DNA of 64,000 bases from Euphorbia lathyris (lineage: Eukaryota > Streptophyta > Magnoliopsida > Malpighiales > Euphorbiaceae): the NCBI RefSeq assembly GCF_963576675.1, contig NC_088911.1:137705929-137769928 (forward strand). The letters run 5' to 3'. Numbering within the stretch: position 1 is the stretch's first letter; every line of letters starts with the position of its first letter. The notes under the pieces were generated by a model. The model was not told where the DNA came from. It saw only the letters and a program-made list of their open reading frames with translations, and searched no databases. Of this stretch, positions 22,401 through 35,282 are shown one piece after another. A program made the translations under genes and the position numbers.

Positions 22401-25400
22401 ATTAAAAACAATTTTCTCTTTATTTAATTAATTTGTGCTAATGTGAAGAAAGGATTATTTGTTTTCAGTGCATAGTGTCATTATTGTTTTTAAACTTTTT
22501 TCTGAATAACAATAAAAAAAATGAAAAGGAAAAGGCTGAACCAAACACGCATGATTGTTGCATCAAAACTTTGATACCCTGATGATGCTCAATGATTTGA
22601 TTTAGGAATTAAGTCTGAGTCTGTTGATAATAGTATAGTAAAAAGGCAGCACGCTGTCAAATTGTAGGAAAGTTGCACATTTTTTTGTTACCCTGTAAAC
22701 TTTTAAAGGAGATCAGTGCTTTCAGTTTTTGAACCCTGACTTCCTGCAGTCTGAGGCATGCAGTTACCCACTGTGCTACTGATTGCTATGTGTTTTATTT
22801 GCATATCATAAAGGACCTACACATATACCCTTAACAATTTGTATATAACGAATTGGTGTGAAGGTAGAGACTGAGCAGGTCAGTTTCCAAATCGGCTCCT
22901 TTAGTCTATCTATAAAAGACCCTGATACGACTTGGTAATGCAGCACATTAAGGATGTCAACATTCTAATCTCGCTGTCTCTTAAAAATTTGGTCCTGGAA
23001 ACACCTTTACATTTTAACATCGTCTGTTTTTGAGCTTTTCAGGTGAAGAAGATGGTTCATAATGGGCAAGACGTTGTAATTGTAGGTGGTTCACATGCAT
23101 TACATCGCCACGAGAAGTTGGCTATTGCAGTTTTAAAAGCAATGCGTGGGCACTCCCTGCAAGAAACTAGAAAAGATGGACGTTTCCATGTTCATACCAA
23201 GACATATCTAGATGGTGCTATACTTAAAGAAGTAGGTTTTTCTTGTATATGCTATTACTTTTTAGTTGTAAAATCCACGTGTTATGAACTTATGATGCAT
23301 TTTTTGTTGTAAAAAACCTAATTGTTTGCAAATTGCATATCCTTTTTTAGCAATTGGAGATATGGGGTACTCTTGGCTTTATTATTGGTATGCATGGTTT
23401 TCGAGGCACCACTATTGCACAAGTAATTTTAATGCCAAAAGAGCTAATTTATGATGCTCTCCAGATGGCCTCTCATTTGAGTTCTGGCTCCAATCCTGTC
23501 GGGTCATAATGTCATCTTGACTTTGTTACTTTTCCTTGTTTTCTTCTACTTGCTAATGTCTTGTTAGGAAGTCTGTAAATATGCTTCTGCTTGAAGACTT
23601 CCAACTTCTCATGCAGTTTTATGTACTCACTCTCACTTGTCCTTGATTCAATGTTCTTGGAATTGCTCACTGCAGGAAATGGAACGGTCTGCTGATGTGC
23701 TTGCTGCAGGTTTAGTTGAGATGGCTGATCCATCTCTTTCAAGTAAATATTTTCTTCGCCAGGTTTGTTTATAATCTTACAATATACTACTGTTATAGAT
23801 GACGAGGTTGTCTAAAGGGGACCTTTGTCATTTAATATCTGTCTTTTAGAATTGCACTTGATATGGGAGAAAAATAGTCATTTATTTTATTCTTGTTCTA
23901 TATATGTAATAAAGTGAGTTGTTTTCCTCAGAACTGGATGGATGAATCTGATGGTCAAAGTGACTCCATCCTTAAACATAAACCTCTTTGGGCTAGTTAC
24001 GATTCTAGACATGGCAAGGAGAAAAAGAATAAGAAGAAGGAAGAACCTAAGAAACACGGGGATCTGTACCGCACTTATGGAACAAGAGTTATACCAGTGT
24101 AAGCATGCACCTTATATTGTGATTGTTGTCATAGACAAGTTGCATTTTATGATCCTTGAATTTCAAAATGATATCACACTGCAATTTTGACAAAATTATT
24201 GCCATTCAGTCTTATTGCTGATCATTCTTAACGTAACATTGTGCTTTGTGGTTTTTGTTGCAGCTTTGTCCTATCATTGGCTGATGTGGACCCATACCTT
24301 ATGATGGACGACGAAAGTTTTGTTTGGACAAGTAATGATGTTGTCATTGTACTTGAGCATCAACATGAAAAGATACCTCTAAGGTGAGTGACAGTAAGCA
24401 TACTTTATTACTTAGTTGTGTAACTGGTCTTCTCTTCACTTCTAAAAACCATTTGGCTTCACAACACATATCAACTACTGACTGACATAAAACCTGTGTA
24501 TTTGGTTTTTCTTATTTCAACTTCTTGATCTCCCTTAAAGTGTGGTTTGGCTTATGCTCTTCTCCCACATTTTTATTCCTCTTGACAACTTTTAATTCAA
24601 TTAGTAGAATTATTAATCATATGTATGTATTGAGAGCATTTATCAGAAACATGTTAATATCCATCTTGCTTCCCTGAGCCTCAATTTTGCATAGAAAATC
24701 TTGCAAAATATGGCTTCAATTGTGCATATTGATCCTCAGTGTCCTATGGCATATGAACAAGATGTTTTTTTCTAAATGAGCTATGACGCCACTACTATAG
24801 ATTTCTCGACCAAACTCAACTTGAATCCTGAAATTATGCAAGGACTAAGGAGCATGTAGATGTTTTTCCAAGATTAAACCTATGTTGCATGGAAACCTTG
24901 ATTTTGATTTGAGGAGTTTCCACGTTTCGGAACTGAAACTTTATCACGTTCCCATAATTTCAGAAAATTGAGAGCTCTTTTCTTACGATTTCGAAACTCG
25001 TTACCTAAATGCATTTCTAGAAAGAGACCACATCATCAAATATCCTAATTAATTCATCACGTGTCAATCACATGCATTAAATCCATAATTTTTTATAGAT
25101 CATCTCCTTCAAACTTTCAAAATTAAAAAACCTTCGATTTTTCTTCCCTATTATGTAAAGTTACATGTAATTTATCTTATTCTATATATATGAATTACAA
25201 ATATTTTTAAGATTTCTCCACATTTTCGTTCTTATATATTTAACAAATATAGTTTTCCGGTGTCCATTTCCGTATTAGTTTCCGTTTCCGTACAACACAG
25301 GTTTAAACCTTTGTGACTCTGCTCTTGAAGAAGCAGCTGCAGCTCCATATTTCTTCCATAGTTTGATTGTCCATAATATATCTGCAAATCTGTTAGAGAA

Positions 25401-25934
25401 GCAGAGAGGTTGCATTATTTCTTCTACGATTCTTCCAGTACCATTACATTTTTTTAACAATTGCTTGTTGTGACAGCTATGTTTCAGAAACAGAGAGAAG
25501 GTATGGCTTTCCATCTCTTGCACAGCGGCATATATTGGCAGGACTTGTTTCTACTGTTGGTGGGTTGAGTGCGCCATACGAGAAGGCATCTCATGTACAT
25601 GAAAGGCCAGTCGTAAATTGGCTCTGGGCTGCTGGATGTCATCCATTTGGACCATTCTCTAATACTTCCGAAGTCAGTAAATTGCTACAGGATGTTGCAT
25701 TGGTAAGGCTGATTTCATTGTCTAAATTCTTGACATAAGGATAAGGTGCAAAAATATATTTGGTTGACAGCCAAGAGTAATTATACCCTAACGTCATAAA
25801 TGGTATAATTGAAGGCCTAATTGGCAAGCTGCACCAATTTAGACATAATTAAAAATCCAAATATTATGTTCACGTGTTATGTACCTCTTATATATCATAA
25901 TATCAGTTGGTTCGGAAAGCAGGGATTTTTTGCT

Positions 25935-25969
<35 letters not shown>

Positions 25970-28900
25970 GCGATTTCAGAATGTCAGATATTAATATGAA
26001 TTGGTTCTTTAATTATTAGAGTTAAGCTTTTAGTTCAATTGGTTGTCCAACACTTAATCTGTTACTTAAGTAACAACATTGCACATCAAGCACAAATGGA
26101 GTAGAGATAGCGAGATTCATGATTAAGGATAGAGTTCCATTAATAATTTCTGAAATTGGCTCAGCTTGCCAACGCTAGACCCTCAGCTATACCATTTATA
26201 ACATTAGGACTAAAGTTACCCTTGATTGACAACTGTCAGATATTAATTTGAAGTGGACCATTAACTATTAGCTTGAGCTTTTAGTTCAATTGGTTCCATG
26301 ACATGGTATCTGAGCCACGTGACCAAGTGGTATAGGATTCGATTCCTGGCAGCCCCATTTGTTGATTTAATTGCAGGACATGGTAATATGAGCCTGTGTT
26401 GTGCATGCTTCAAGCCCAGCAGGCATTTCAAGAACTGAACAATCCTACGGGATATGTATATCCATCTTCTTGTGACTGAATATGTACATCCATCATTTTG
26501 TATTGAGAAATTTATCCTTTAATGCATCTGTTAGTCATTAACTTGTTAGTATTTCCTTGGTTAGGTTCTATCTGCATAACTCATCATCATTTTTATATTC
26601 TTGTCCGCAGAGGAACACAATATACGCACGCGTAGATTCCGCACTTCATAAGATTCGTGAGACATCAGAAGTAAGTCAGTTTCATTTTATCACCCAGTAC
26701 CAGTAGTCAAATATTTAAGGTATTTATAGCTTGATACCTTAAAACCTCATATTTTTCAGGCTGTCCAAGTTTTTGCTGCAGAATATCTGAAAACCCCTCT
26801 GGGTGAACCCGTGAAAGGCAAAAAGAACAAGACAAAAACAGAACTGTGGATAGAGAAGTTCTACAAGAAAACAACCAATTTGCCTGAGCCGTTTCCTCAT
26901 GAATTAGTTGACAGATTGGAGAAATATCTTGATGTAAGTCACTCACTATTAGGCAACTGCTTAAGTTATTCAAACATAGAAAAGATAACAACAGTTTTCT
27001 CTGTGGAAAAAAGAACCTTATCTTTTCGATTTTTGCTGATTAGTCCTATGATCTTTCAATTTGATACATTACCACTCGATTAATTATAATTGTACACGTT
27101 ATGTCCCTGATAACAAGAAAAGTTAGATGTGAACATCAAACTCAGTTATGCGACCGTAAAATATACATTTTCAAATGTAGATGAATAGGTCACGCACTTT
27201 TATTTTTTCCAAGTTTGATGTTTACAAAAATGTGTTGTTAACCGAGGGCTCAATTTCTCAGAGTTTTCCTTTCTCATTCTCATTCAGTCACATTTTTTTT
27301 CATTCAATTACATGGCAGGGCCTTGAGGAACAGCTTGTTGATCTGTCTTCTTTGTTATATGATCACCGCCTAGAAGAAGCACATTTGAATAGTTCTGAAA
27401 TTCTTCAGAGCTCCATGTTCACTCAGCAGTAAGTTTTTTTCCGTCTCCTTTTCTTTTTTCCTCCTAACGCTTGGTAGAGAAGTTGAATTTTACCCCTAGC
27501 ATACAAAATGGGTCAATCGAGTGCCGAACATTACCAAGCAGAGTCAATTGTACCCTTCACTAACAGGTCATTATCAAAATAAAATCGTAACAACCAAAAT
27601 TTATAACAAGTTGGGAGAGAGTTTGAGGATCAAGAGTAATTGTGATTTTAAAATTGTCCATATTATCCGTTAGTGAAAGGCATAATTGCTACTCTTTTGT
27701 AACGTTGGGCCTCCCATTGACTTTTGTACGTTAGGGGTAAAATTCAACTTTTTCTTTTGTCAAACATTATGGATAATTTTGACCCTTATCACTTTTATAA
27801 AGAGTAAATTACACCCATGACCCTTGAAGTTTGAACTTATTTTCATTATGGCTCCTGCATTTCAAAATCGAATATTATGACTCTTGAACTTTACACTTTA
27901 CTAATATAAATGAAAATCTCAAAATGAAAAAATCAAAGAATTAAAGTTGTTTAGAACCATATTTCCCATGTAACCACTATTTTTAATTTTCCAAATCATA
28001 ATTTTTGGATATTTCTCTCTCTCTCTACAACCACTTTCTCTCTCTAAACAACCATTTATTCTCTCCTAACAAAACTACACCTGAATGACTTCAAAATTTC
28101 AAAGATTAAAGATGGTGAGAATATCATTTGTACCATTTCTATAATGGAGAGTTATCTGCTACTGAAATGATCATATTGATCAACTTTAAAAAGAGATCAT
28201 TTCCTGCTAGTAAAGGGGTAAATTACACCCATGGCCCCTGAACTTTGAAACTTGACATTATGACACTTGAACTTTACACTTTACCAACATAATGATTCCT
28301 TTTTAATATTGATCAAAATGATCGTTCCAATAGTAGGTGATCCTTCAATGCAGAGTTTTTGGAAATATATTCTAAGAAAGTTTAATTTTTAAACTTTTTG
28401 GTTTTGAGGTCATTTAGATGTTTTTTGGTTTGGCAAGAGAAAATGGTTGTTTAGAGGGAGAAATTTCTTAAAATGGTGATTTGGAAAGTCGAAAATTATG
28501 GTTCCATGAGAAATGTGGCTCTAAACAACTTTAATTCTTAGACTTTTTCATTTTGAGGTCGTTATCTATCATTTTTACTTGGTCAACCCTAAGAGGGGCA
28601 ATTATGTTAGTAAAGTGCCAACAGAGATCATAACTTCAAGTTTTGAAGTTCAGGGGCCATCATGAAAGTAGAAGCAAAATTAAAGGGACATGGGCGTAAT
28701 TTACCCGTTATTAAAGTGTAAAGTTCAGAGCCATAGTGTTCGGTTTTGACGTTCAGTGGCTATGAATGTAATTTACCTCTTTTATAATTGTTTCTAGTTA
28801 CTCTATTAATCGAGTTCTTATATTAAGCATCCGGTCTTCCATGTCACTTAGAGAACCCCAATTCACATTTGGACACGTGTATTGTGATCCTGCTTAATAA

Positions 28901-29221
28901 TTTAAATAGTGGGACCTCTTATAATATGTGTGGGTCTATATTACACATGTCAAGATATGTATGAAAGGTCATCTATTTGACATGGAGAACCGGGTATTTC
29001 TAATAACTCTCCCTATTAATCCCATTTTTTATTAAATTGATGGTGTTGAAATTAGGTACGTAGATCATATATTGGCAAATGAAAGAGAGAAAATGAGATG
29101 CTGTGACATTGAGTACAAATATCCAGTACACTCTTCACAAACTTATATCTATGGAGGAATATTTCTCGCCGGTTTTTTTGTATACTTTGTTGTTATTTTC
29201 TTTGCCAATCCTGTCCGTTGA
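19491..29221 (+). CDS. Signal-peptide, single-pass membrane protein, At5g58100-like
   Basis: 17 coding exons encode 834 aa: 19491-19694, 19775-19969, 20082-20156, 20260-20409, 20570-20733, 21718-21936, 22070-22196, 23043-23231, 23351-23422, 23676-23762, 23932-24098, 24264-24383, 25477-25702, 26611-26670, 26760-26933, 27319-27428, 29056-29221. All introns are GT/AG and the frame closes on TGA. Residues 1-28 are a signal peptide (LLLTQSESA). A long luminal part includes VNVVLIGFSGDGGY, VVIVGGSHALHRHEK, a Lys-rich loop (KEKKNKKKEEPKK) and NWLWAAGCHPFGPF. One membrane span follows at about 812-830, with a tail of a few residues. From memory this is the plant family of Arabidopsis At5g58100, reported in pollen-wall (exine) formation; I could not verify that, and the biochemical role is unknown. 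Introns 12, 13 and 16 carry transposons. Confidence 0.88.
24874..25307. mobile_element. MITE in intron 12 (same family as 15404)
   Basis: The left end TTAAACCTATGTTGCATGGA faces the right end TCCGTACAACACAGGTTTAA. The interior repeats TTTCCACGTTTCGGAA-like text. It lies about 170 bp before exon 13. Confidence 0.7.
25936..25968. repeat. Poly-T run in intron 13
   Basis: About 33 consecutive T. It could be the tail of an antisense retroposed copy or simple slippage. Confidence 0.9.
26270..26365 (+). repeat. tRNA-related (SINE- or TRIM-like) sequence in intron 13
   Basis: TTTTAGTTCAATTGGTT resembles an A box, GGATTCGATTCCTGG resembles a B box, and ATGGTATCTGAGCC resembles the initiator-Met primer site of TRIM and copia elements. 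A partial second copy lies near 26026-26045. The exact class is uncertain. Confidence 0.4.
27478..27756. mobile_element. TIR element in intron 16 (AAGTTGAATTTTACCCC ends)
   Basis: The ends AAGTTGAATTTTACCCCTA and TAGGGGTAAAATTCAACTT are exact complements. The interior arms share CACTAACAG and CGTTAGTG. About 279 bp, no coding sequence. Confidence 0.75.
27802..28779. mobile_element. Mutator-like element in intron 16
   Basis: The ends are GAGTAAATTACACCCATGAC and, in reverse, GAGGTAAATTACATTCATAG. Flanking 9-mers TTTTATAAA and TTTTATAAT match at 8 of 9 positions, as for Mutator-type insertion. A related element (28216-28706) lies inside it. No transposase is encoded. It lies in the last intron, whose acceptor is only about 280 bp downstream. 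Confidence 0.75.
28216..28706. mobile_element. Nested related TIR element
   Basis: It starts GGGTAAATTACACCCATGGC and ends GACATGGGCGTAATTTACCC. The inner arms pair TTGGAAAG/TTAGAGGGAG text with its complement. The flanks are only loosely similar. It inserted into, or arose by rearrangement of, the 27802 element. Confidence 0.6.
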
Positions 29222-29531
29222 TAGATAGATAGATGCCCAAATTCTTATAGCACAAATGTATTGTCATAATGTTAAAGATCAAATTTTGACTTCATTTTTT
29301 TTCTAAAGTTATTGAGGAAGCTCAGATTATCATTGTACATAATGGTTCATGCTTACTTGGTAGAGATTTTAGCCTTCATCAAGGAATTCTATCATTAATT
29401 TCTGTCACTATGTAATGGGTAAATTACAAAACCGACTTAATTGATAGACTCGTTTACATATTTAGATTCATTACACTGGTTCTTACTAAACTATACACTT
29501 TCAAATTAGATTTTGCCATTATACAGAAAAA
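29222..29531. other. 3' flank of the membrane-protein gene
   Basis: It starts with a short GATA repeat directly after the stop codon and is otherwise AT-rich. It probably holds the 3' UTR. No other gene is seen. Confidence 0.45.
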
Positions 29532-32185
29532 GGGCAAAGAATTTATTAGTCATTGAGTTTGTGCATATTACACACTAGTTAGTCTCTCTCTTTTTCTTTT
29601 TTTTTTGATAAAAGTTAGTCTCTTTCTTTTTAAAAACACATTATATTGTCATTGAGTTTTGACATGACAAAACTAACTATTTAGTCTCTTTATCTATAAA
29701 ACTTATATAAAATGACAAGTTTACCCTTCTATCACTAATTAGTTTTCTTATACATTTAATTAAGGTTATATACATTTATTTATTATATTAATACAATAAC
29801 GAAAAGTAATATTAATAATAAAATCATATTATTTAATTAAAATAGATAATCAAATTTATAATAATTTAGTATTTTAATATAAATATATCTTCCATATAAT
29901 ATCTATTTTATGTGGTATTTGGTATTTTGTCAGTTTGAGATTCATTAAACACCTTTTTAGCGGTTATTCTTCCAATTAAAGTCTTTTTCATGTAAACTAG
30001 AATTCGAAGTTGAGATTTCTAATTTAAGTGACTTGAGGTTCTCAACATCCAAATCAACATTAACTGATTTAGTAAAAAATAGTAAATATTACATTATTGG
30101 TTTTTTAATATATTGATTTGTCGAGCATTATGAAACATTAAGCTATTGTGGTAAATTTATCATTTTATTTATAATTATATATTAAAAAAAATTTGTTATA
30201 TTATTTGATTATATATATAATGGTATATCAGTTACAAGCATCAAATAAAATAAATATTATAGAAAAATAAATTCACTATTATTTAAATTAAAATATTATA
30301 TTATTAGAAATTTGATTGCCTATTTTAATTAAAAATACACTAAATAATAATATAATATTATAAATAATATTACTTTTAAATTTGTATTTTTTTTGGTAAG
30401 AACTTTTAAATTTGTATTAATATAATAACTTTTATATAAAAATAATTTAAAACATCTATATAAATGAATTAATGGTAGAAGGATAAAGGTCATTTATATA
30501 AAATTTATGGATGGAGAGACCAAACAGTTAGTTTTGTCAAAACTGAGGGATTTTGTAGTGTGTTTTTTAAAACATAAGGACTAACTATTATAATAGGTAC
30601 AAACTCATGGACTAATAAATTAGTGGGAAAAGTACAGAAATAAAACTTGTGGTTACACCCATTTTCGATTGCAGCCATGTGGTTTAAAAGTTTACAAAAT
30701 GGTACATTGAGATTCATTCCGTTAGCAAACACATACCAAATTGACTAACGGTGTTAAAAGTCAAAGGAAAAAGAGTTAATTTGGTCCTTATATTTATTTA
30801 TTTTATAAATTAAACCCCCTTATTATCTAATTATCCCACACAAACTCCAAAATAAAAAAATAAAAATCAATTATACCATCTTTTCTATTTTTTTTAATTT
30901 CTTATTTTTCTTTCACTCTCTCTTTCTCTCTCTACCCTCCCTACTTGATGCATTAAACCTAATCGATTTTAGATTCTAATCAATTCGAATCAAAGTTCTA
31001 CTATACTACTACCTTCCCTGTCATGCAAATCTACAGAGATATTCGTTGCTTGTTCACTCTTTCTTACTCACCATTTACAATTATACCTTCAACATTTGCC
31101 AAATATTTAGCAACAATTAATTTCACCAGAAAGAAGAAATGAAAATGAAAATCAAAACACACAAAAAAATAAACTGTACAAACAATTTATAATGATCAAA
31201 CATTGTTATGAGAAAGAATAATGAACAAGATTTTTTTTTCTCCATCAAACCAGCCATTTTTTTCAAGTGATTAGAACTAAAATCCCAGAAATGTTTGAAC
31301 CGAAAATTCAATTCCTAATTGCACGCAAAACGATAAAAACCTGTATAAATCAATTAACATCAGTTAATCAAAATCAATTTAGGGGGAAGTAATCCAAACC
31401 GAGACACAACTGAGGAGAATCCGATTTGGTATTTATTTTTTTGGACTGAAGCTTTTCTAATTAGAAGTCCCCCAAAATTGCAGTTGGCGCTGCTAATCGA
31501 TTTCAGTGTTTGGAGCAAAGGAGAGAGGAGAAGAACAAAGTTAACGTTATGTCCATACGGTGGCAAAAGCAAAAAGCAAATAGCAATGAAGGAGACTGGC
31601 GGTGCAACAGCGGCGGCAGAGAGATAGAGCGAGGTGAGGGTTCAATAACGATAAAAGGGAGAAAGAAGCTTCATGTTGTTTGTAAAAATTGAGAGGGAAG
31701 CTAAAAATTGTGCTTAAATAGGAGAATATTTGAATTGAATTAAAATGATAAGAAAAGAATTATGCTTAATACATCACAGCATCATAGCTAGTGGTAATAT
31801 TTATTTGACATTCCGAAATACTTACATGAATATTTTTTTAATAAGGTTAATTTAGAGAGAGAATTTTAGAGAGAGAAAGTGGAAGAAAAATAAGAAATTA
31901 AAAAGAAATAGGGAAGATGGTGTAATTGATTTTTATTTTTTATTTTGGGGTTTGTTTGTAATAATTAGATAATAAGGGGAGTTAATTTATAAAATAAATA
32001 AATATAAGGATCAAATTAATTCTTTTCCCTTTGACTTTTAATACCGTTAGTCAATTTGATATGTGTTTGCTAACGGAATGAACCTCAAGGTACCATTTTG
32101 CAAACTTTTAAACCACATAGGTGTTGTTCGAAAATAGGTGTAACCATAAGATTTATTTTTGTATTTTTTCCTAAATTATTTACCC
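29532..32185. mobile_element. Mutator-like TIR element A (outer)
   Basis: The left end is GGGCAAAGAATTTATTAGTC. The right end in reverse is GGGTAAATAATTTA, continuing on the far side of element B as ATTAGTC. The flanking 9-mers are ACAGAAAAA and ATAGAAAAA (8 of 9 match). The arms extend about 200 bp each, and the interior is extremely AT-rich without coding sequence. Element B (30625-32171) is nested in its right terminal repeat. Confidence 0.85.
30625..32171. mobile_element. Mutator-like TIR element B, nested in A
   Basis: The left end is GGGAAAAGTACAGAAATAAA and the right end in reverse is GGAAAAAATACAAAAATAAA. The arms run over 250 bp (GGTTTAAAAGTTTGCAAAATGG-type text on both sides). The flanking 9-mers TAAATTAGT and TAAATTATT match at 8 of 9 positions and are both part of element A's terminal repeat. 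No transposase is recognised inside. Confidence 0.85.
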
Positions 32186-32195
32186 ATAGAAAAAT

Positions 32196-35100
32196 GACTT
32201 GAATTCTCATTCTTGGGTCGAAGCGGGATTTCTTACGGTTTAGTCCCAATAAAACTTGTTCCTTAATTTTATCCATTTTACATGCTTCAACAATTTATTG
32301 GGTCAAAACTGTAAGGAATTTCGCTTTGAGCCAAGAATTAAAGTTTCTTAAAATGATGTTTTACATGTTTTCGAATTTTTTTGATAATTTTCTGGGCACG
32401 TTTTTTGTCCTACTTATATTGTTCCAAATCAGTGTACCATTTGTTCCAACATAATACTTGCATTGTTCCAACAGAAAAATGTTTTATTTCTTTTCTTTAA
32501 AATACATTTTCCCGACATTTCTAACCTTGTTTTTTGAAAAATTTTATACTATTCGACTCGTCTAAATTAGACGGTCATTTTAAGATCCTTGAAGCTCAAG
32601 TAAAAAAAAATTCCGGTGTACGGAATCCGGGTAGGCGTTTTCTGGCGAGAAACAAAATGCTCAGGAAATTCTTAAAAAATTCCAAAAAATGTAAAACATT
32701 ATTCTAAGAAACTTTAATTCTTGGGTCGAAGCGGTATTTCTTACGGTATAGTCCCAAAAAATTGCTGAAGCATGTAAAATGGATAAAATTAAGGAAAAAT
32801 TTTATTGGGACTAAACCGTAAGAAATCCTGTTTCCACCCAAGAATTAAAGTTTCTTAAAATAATGTTTTACATTTTCTGGAATTTTTTGAGAATTTTCTG
32901 TGCACATTGTTTCTCGCCGGAACACGCCCACCCGGATTCGTTCACCGGAAATTTTTTTACTTGAGCTTCAGGGATCTTAAAATGACCGTCTAATTTAGAC
33001 GAGTCTAATAGTATACAAATTTTCGAAAAACGATGTTAGAGATGTCGGGAAAATGTATTTTAAAGAAAAGAAATAAAACAATTTTCTCTATCATCTCTTT
33101 TATTTTATTTACCAATTTGCCACCTTCGCCTTTTTAATTATCATCAAAACTACATAGTTTTGTTATGTCACACAATAAGTTCTTGTCACAACTTAAGCCA
33201 TTGTCACGCTGGATCTCACCCCTATATATAGATAAGATCAGGTGTGACACATTTCTTATGCTGTGACAAGTCTTATTGTGTGACAATGACCAATTTTGTA
33301 ATTAATTAAAAAGAGGTGGCAAATTTGTAAATAAAATTAAGGAGAAAATTATTTTATTTTTTTTCTTTAAAATGTATTTTTCCAACTTTTCCAATCTTGT
33401 TTTTCAAAAAATTTTATACCGTTGGACTCGTCTTAATTAGACGGTCATTTTAAGATCCCAGAAGCTCGGGTAAAAAAATTTCCGGTAAATGGAATCCGGC
33501 GATCTGTTTTTCTGTGAGAAAAAAATGTCCAGAAAATTCTCAAAAAATTCCAGAAAATGTAAAACATTATTCTAGAAACTTTAATTCTTGACTCAAAATG
33601 AGATTCCTTACGGTTTAGTCCCAAATCAACGGAATCCGGCGGTTAGATATGGGTTTTCCGATAAAAAAACCCGAAAGTACCCAGAAAATTCTCAAACAAT
33701 TCCAGAAAATGTAAAACATTATTTGGAGAAACTTTAATTCTTGAGTCGAAGTAGTATTTCTTAAGGTTTAGTCCCAATAAAACTTTTTCCTTAATTTTGT
33801 CCATTTTACATCCTTCAACAATTTATTGGGTCAAAACCGTAAGAAATCCCGCTTCGGCCCAAGAATTAAAGTTTCTTCGAATAATGTTTTACATTTTCTG
33901 AAATATTTTGAGAATTTTCTAGGCACTTTTTTTCTCGCCAGAAAACGCCCACCCGGATTCCGTTCACCGGAATTTTTTTTACTCGAGCTTCAGGGATCTT
34001 AAAATGACCGTCTAATTTAGACGAGTCTAATAGCATAAAATTTTTCGAAAAACGAGATTAGAAATGTCGGAAAAATGTATTTTAAAGAAAAGAAATAAAA
34101 CATTTTTCTGTTGGAACAATATAAGTATTATGTTGGAACAAATGATAAACTGATTTGGAACAATGTAAGTAGGACAAAAAACGTGCCCAAAAAATTATCA
34201 AAAAATTTCAAAACATGTAAAACATCATTTTTAAGAAACTTTAATTCTTGGCTCAAAGCGAGATTCCTTATAGTTTTTACCCAATAAATTGTTGAAGCAT
34301 GTAAAATGGATAAAATTAACGAACAAGTTTTATTGGGATTAAACCGTAAGAAATCCCACTTCGACCCAAGAATTAAAATTTCTTAGAATAATGTTTTACA
34401 TTTTCTGGAATTTTTTGAGAATTTTCTGGACACTTTTATTCTCGCCAGAAAACGCCCACCCGGATTCCGTTCACTGAAATTTTTTTTACTTGAACTTCAG
34501 GGATCTTAAAATGACCGTTTAATTTAGACGAGTCTAATAGTATAAAAATTTTCGAAAAACGAGGTTAGAAATGTCGGAAAAATGTATTTTAAAGAAAAGA
34601 AATAAAATAATTTTCTATTGGAACAATATAAGTATTATGTTGGAACAAATGATACACTGATTTGGAACAATGTAAGTAGGACAAAAAATGTACCCAGAAA
34701 ATTATCAAAAAATTCCAAAACATTTAAAACATCATTTTAAGAAACTTTAATTTTTGGCTCAAAGCGAGATTCCTTACAGTTTTGACCCAACAAATTGTTG
34801 AAGCATGTAAAATGGATAAAATTAAGGAAAAAGTTTTATTGAGACTAAACCATAAGAAATCCCATTTCGACCCAAGAATTAAATTTTCTTAGAATAATGT
34901 TTTACATTTTCTGAATTTGTTTGAGAATTTTCTGGGCACTTTTTTTCTCGCCAGAAAACGTCCACCCGGATTCCGTTCACCGGAATTTTTTTTACTTGAG
35001 CTTCAGCGATATTAAAATGACGTCTAATTTAGACGAGTCTAATAGTATAAATTTTTTTTGAAAAACGATGTTAGAGATGTCGGGAAAATATATTTTAAAG

Positions 35101-35236
35101 AAAAGAAATAAAACAATTTTCTCTATCCTTTCTTTCATTTTATTTACAAATTTGTCACATTGCCCTTTTTAATTATCATCAAAACTACGTAGTTTTGTTA
35201 TATACACAATAAGCTCCTTCTCACACTAGATCTCAC

Positions 35237-35280
<44 letters not shown>
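32196..35280. repeat. 3-kb complex of direct and inverted repeats (fold-back)
   Basis: A module holding AAGAATTAAAGTTTCTTA, AATGTTTTACATTTTCTGGA, GTCTAATTTAGACGAGTC and TTTAAAGAAAAGAAATAAAA recurs at least six times in both orientations. Palindrome centres lie near 32780, 33215, 33810 and 34300. One palindrome holds a CACAATAAG...CTTATTGTG stem around TCTCACCCCTATATATAG. The right edge is the TA microsatellite. No protein is seen. Confidence 0.75.
35241..35280. repeat. AT microsatellite
   Basis: About 20 AT units at the right edge of the fold-back complex. Confidence 0.95.

Positions 35281-35282
<2 letters not shown>

Noticed and set aside
26270..26365. Functional tRNA gene
   Set aside because: A- and B-box-like texts exist, but no cloverleaf with acceptor stem can be formed from what I can see.
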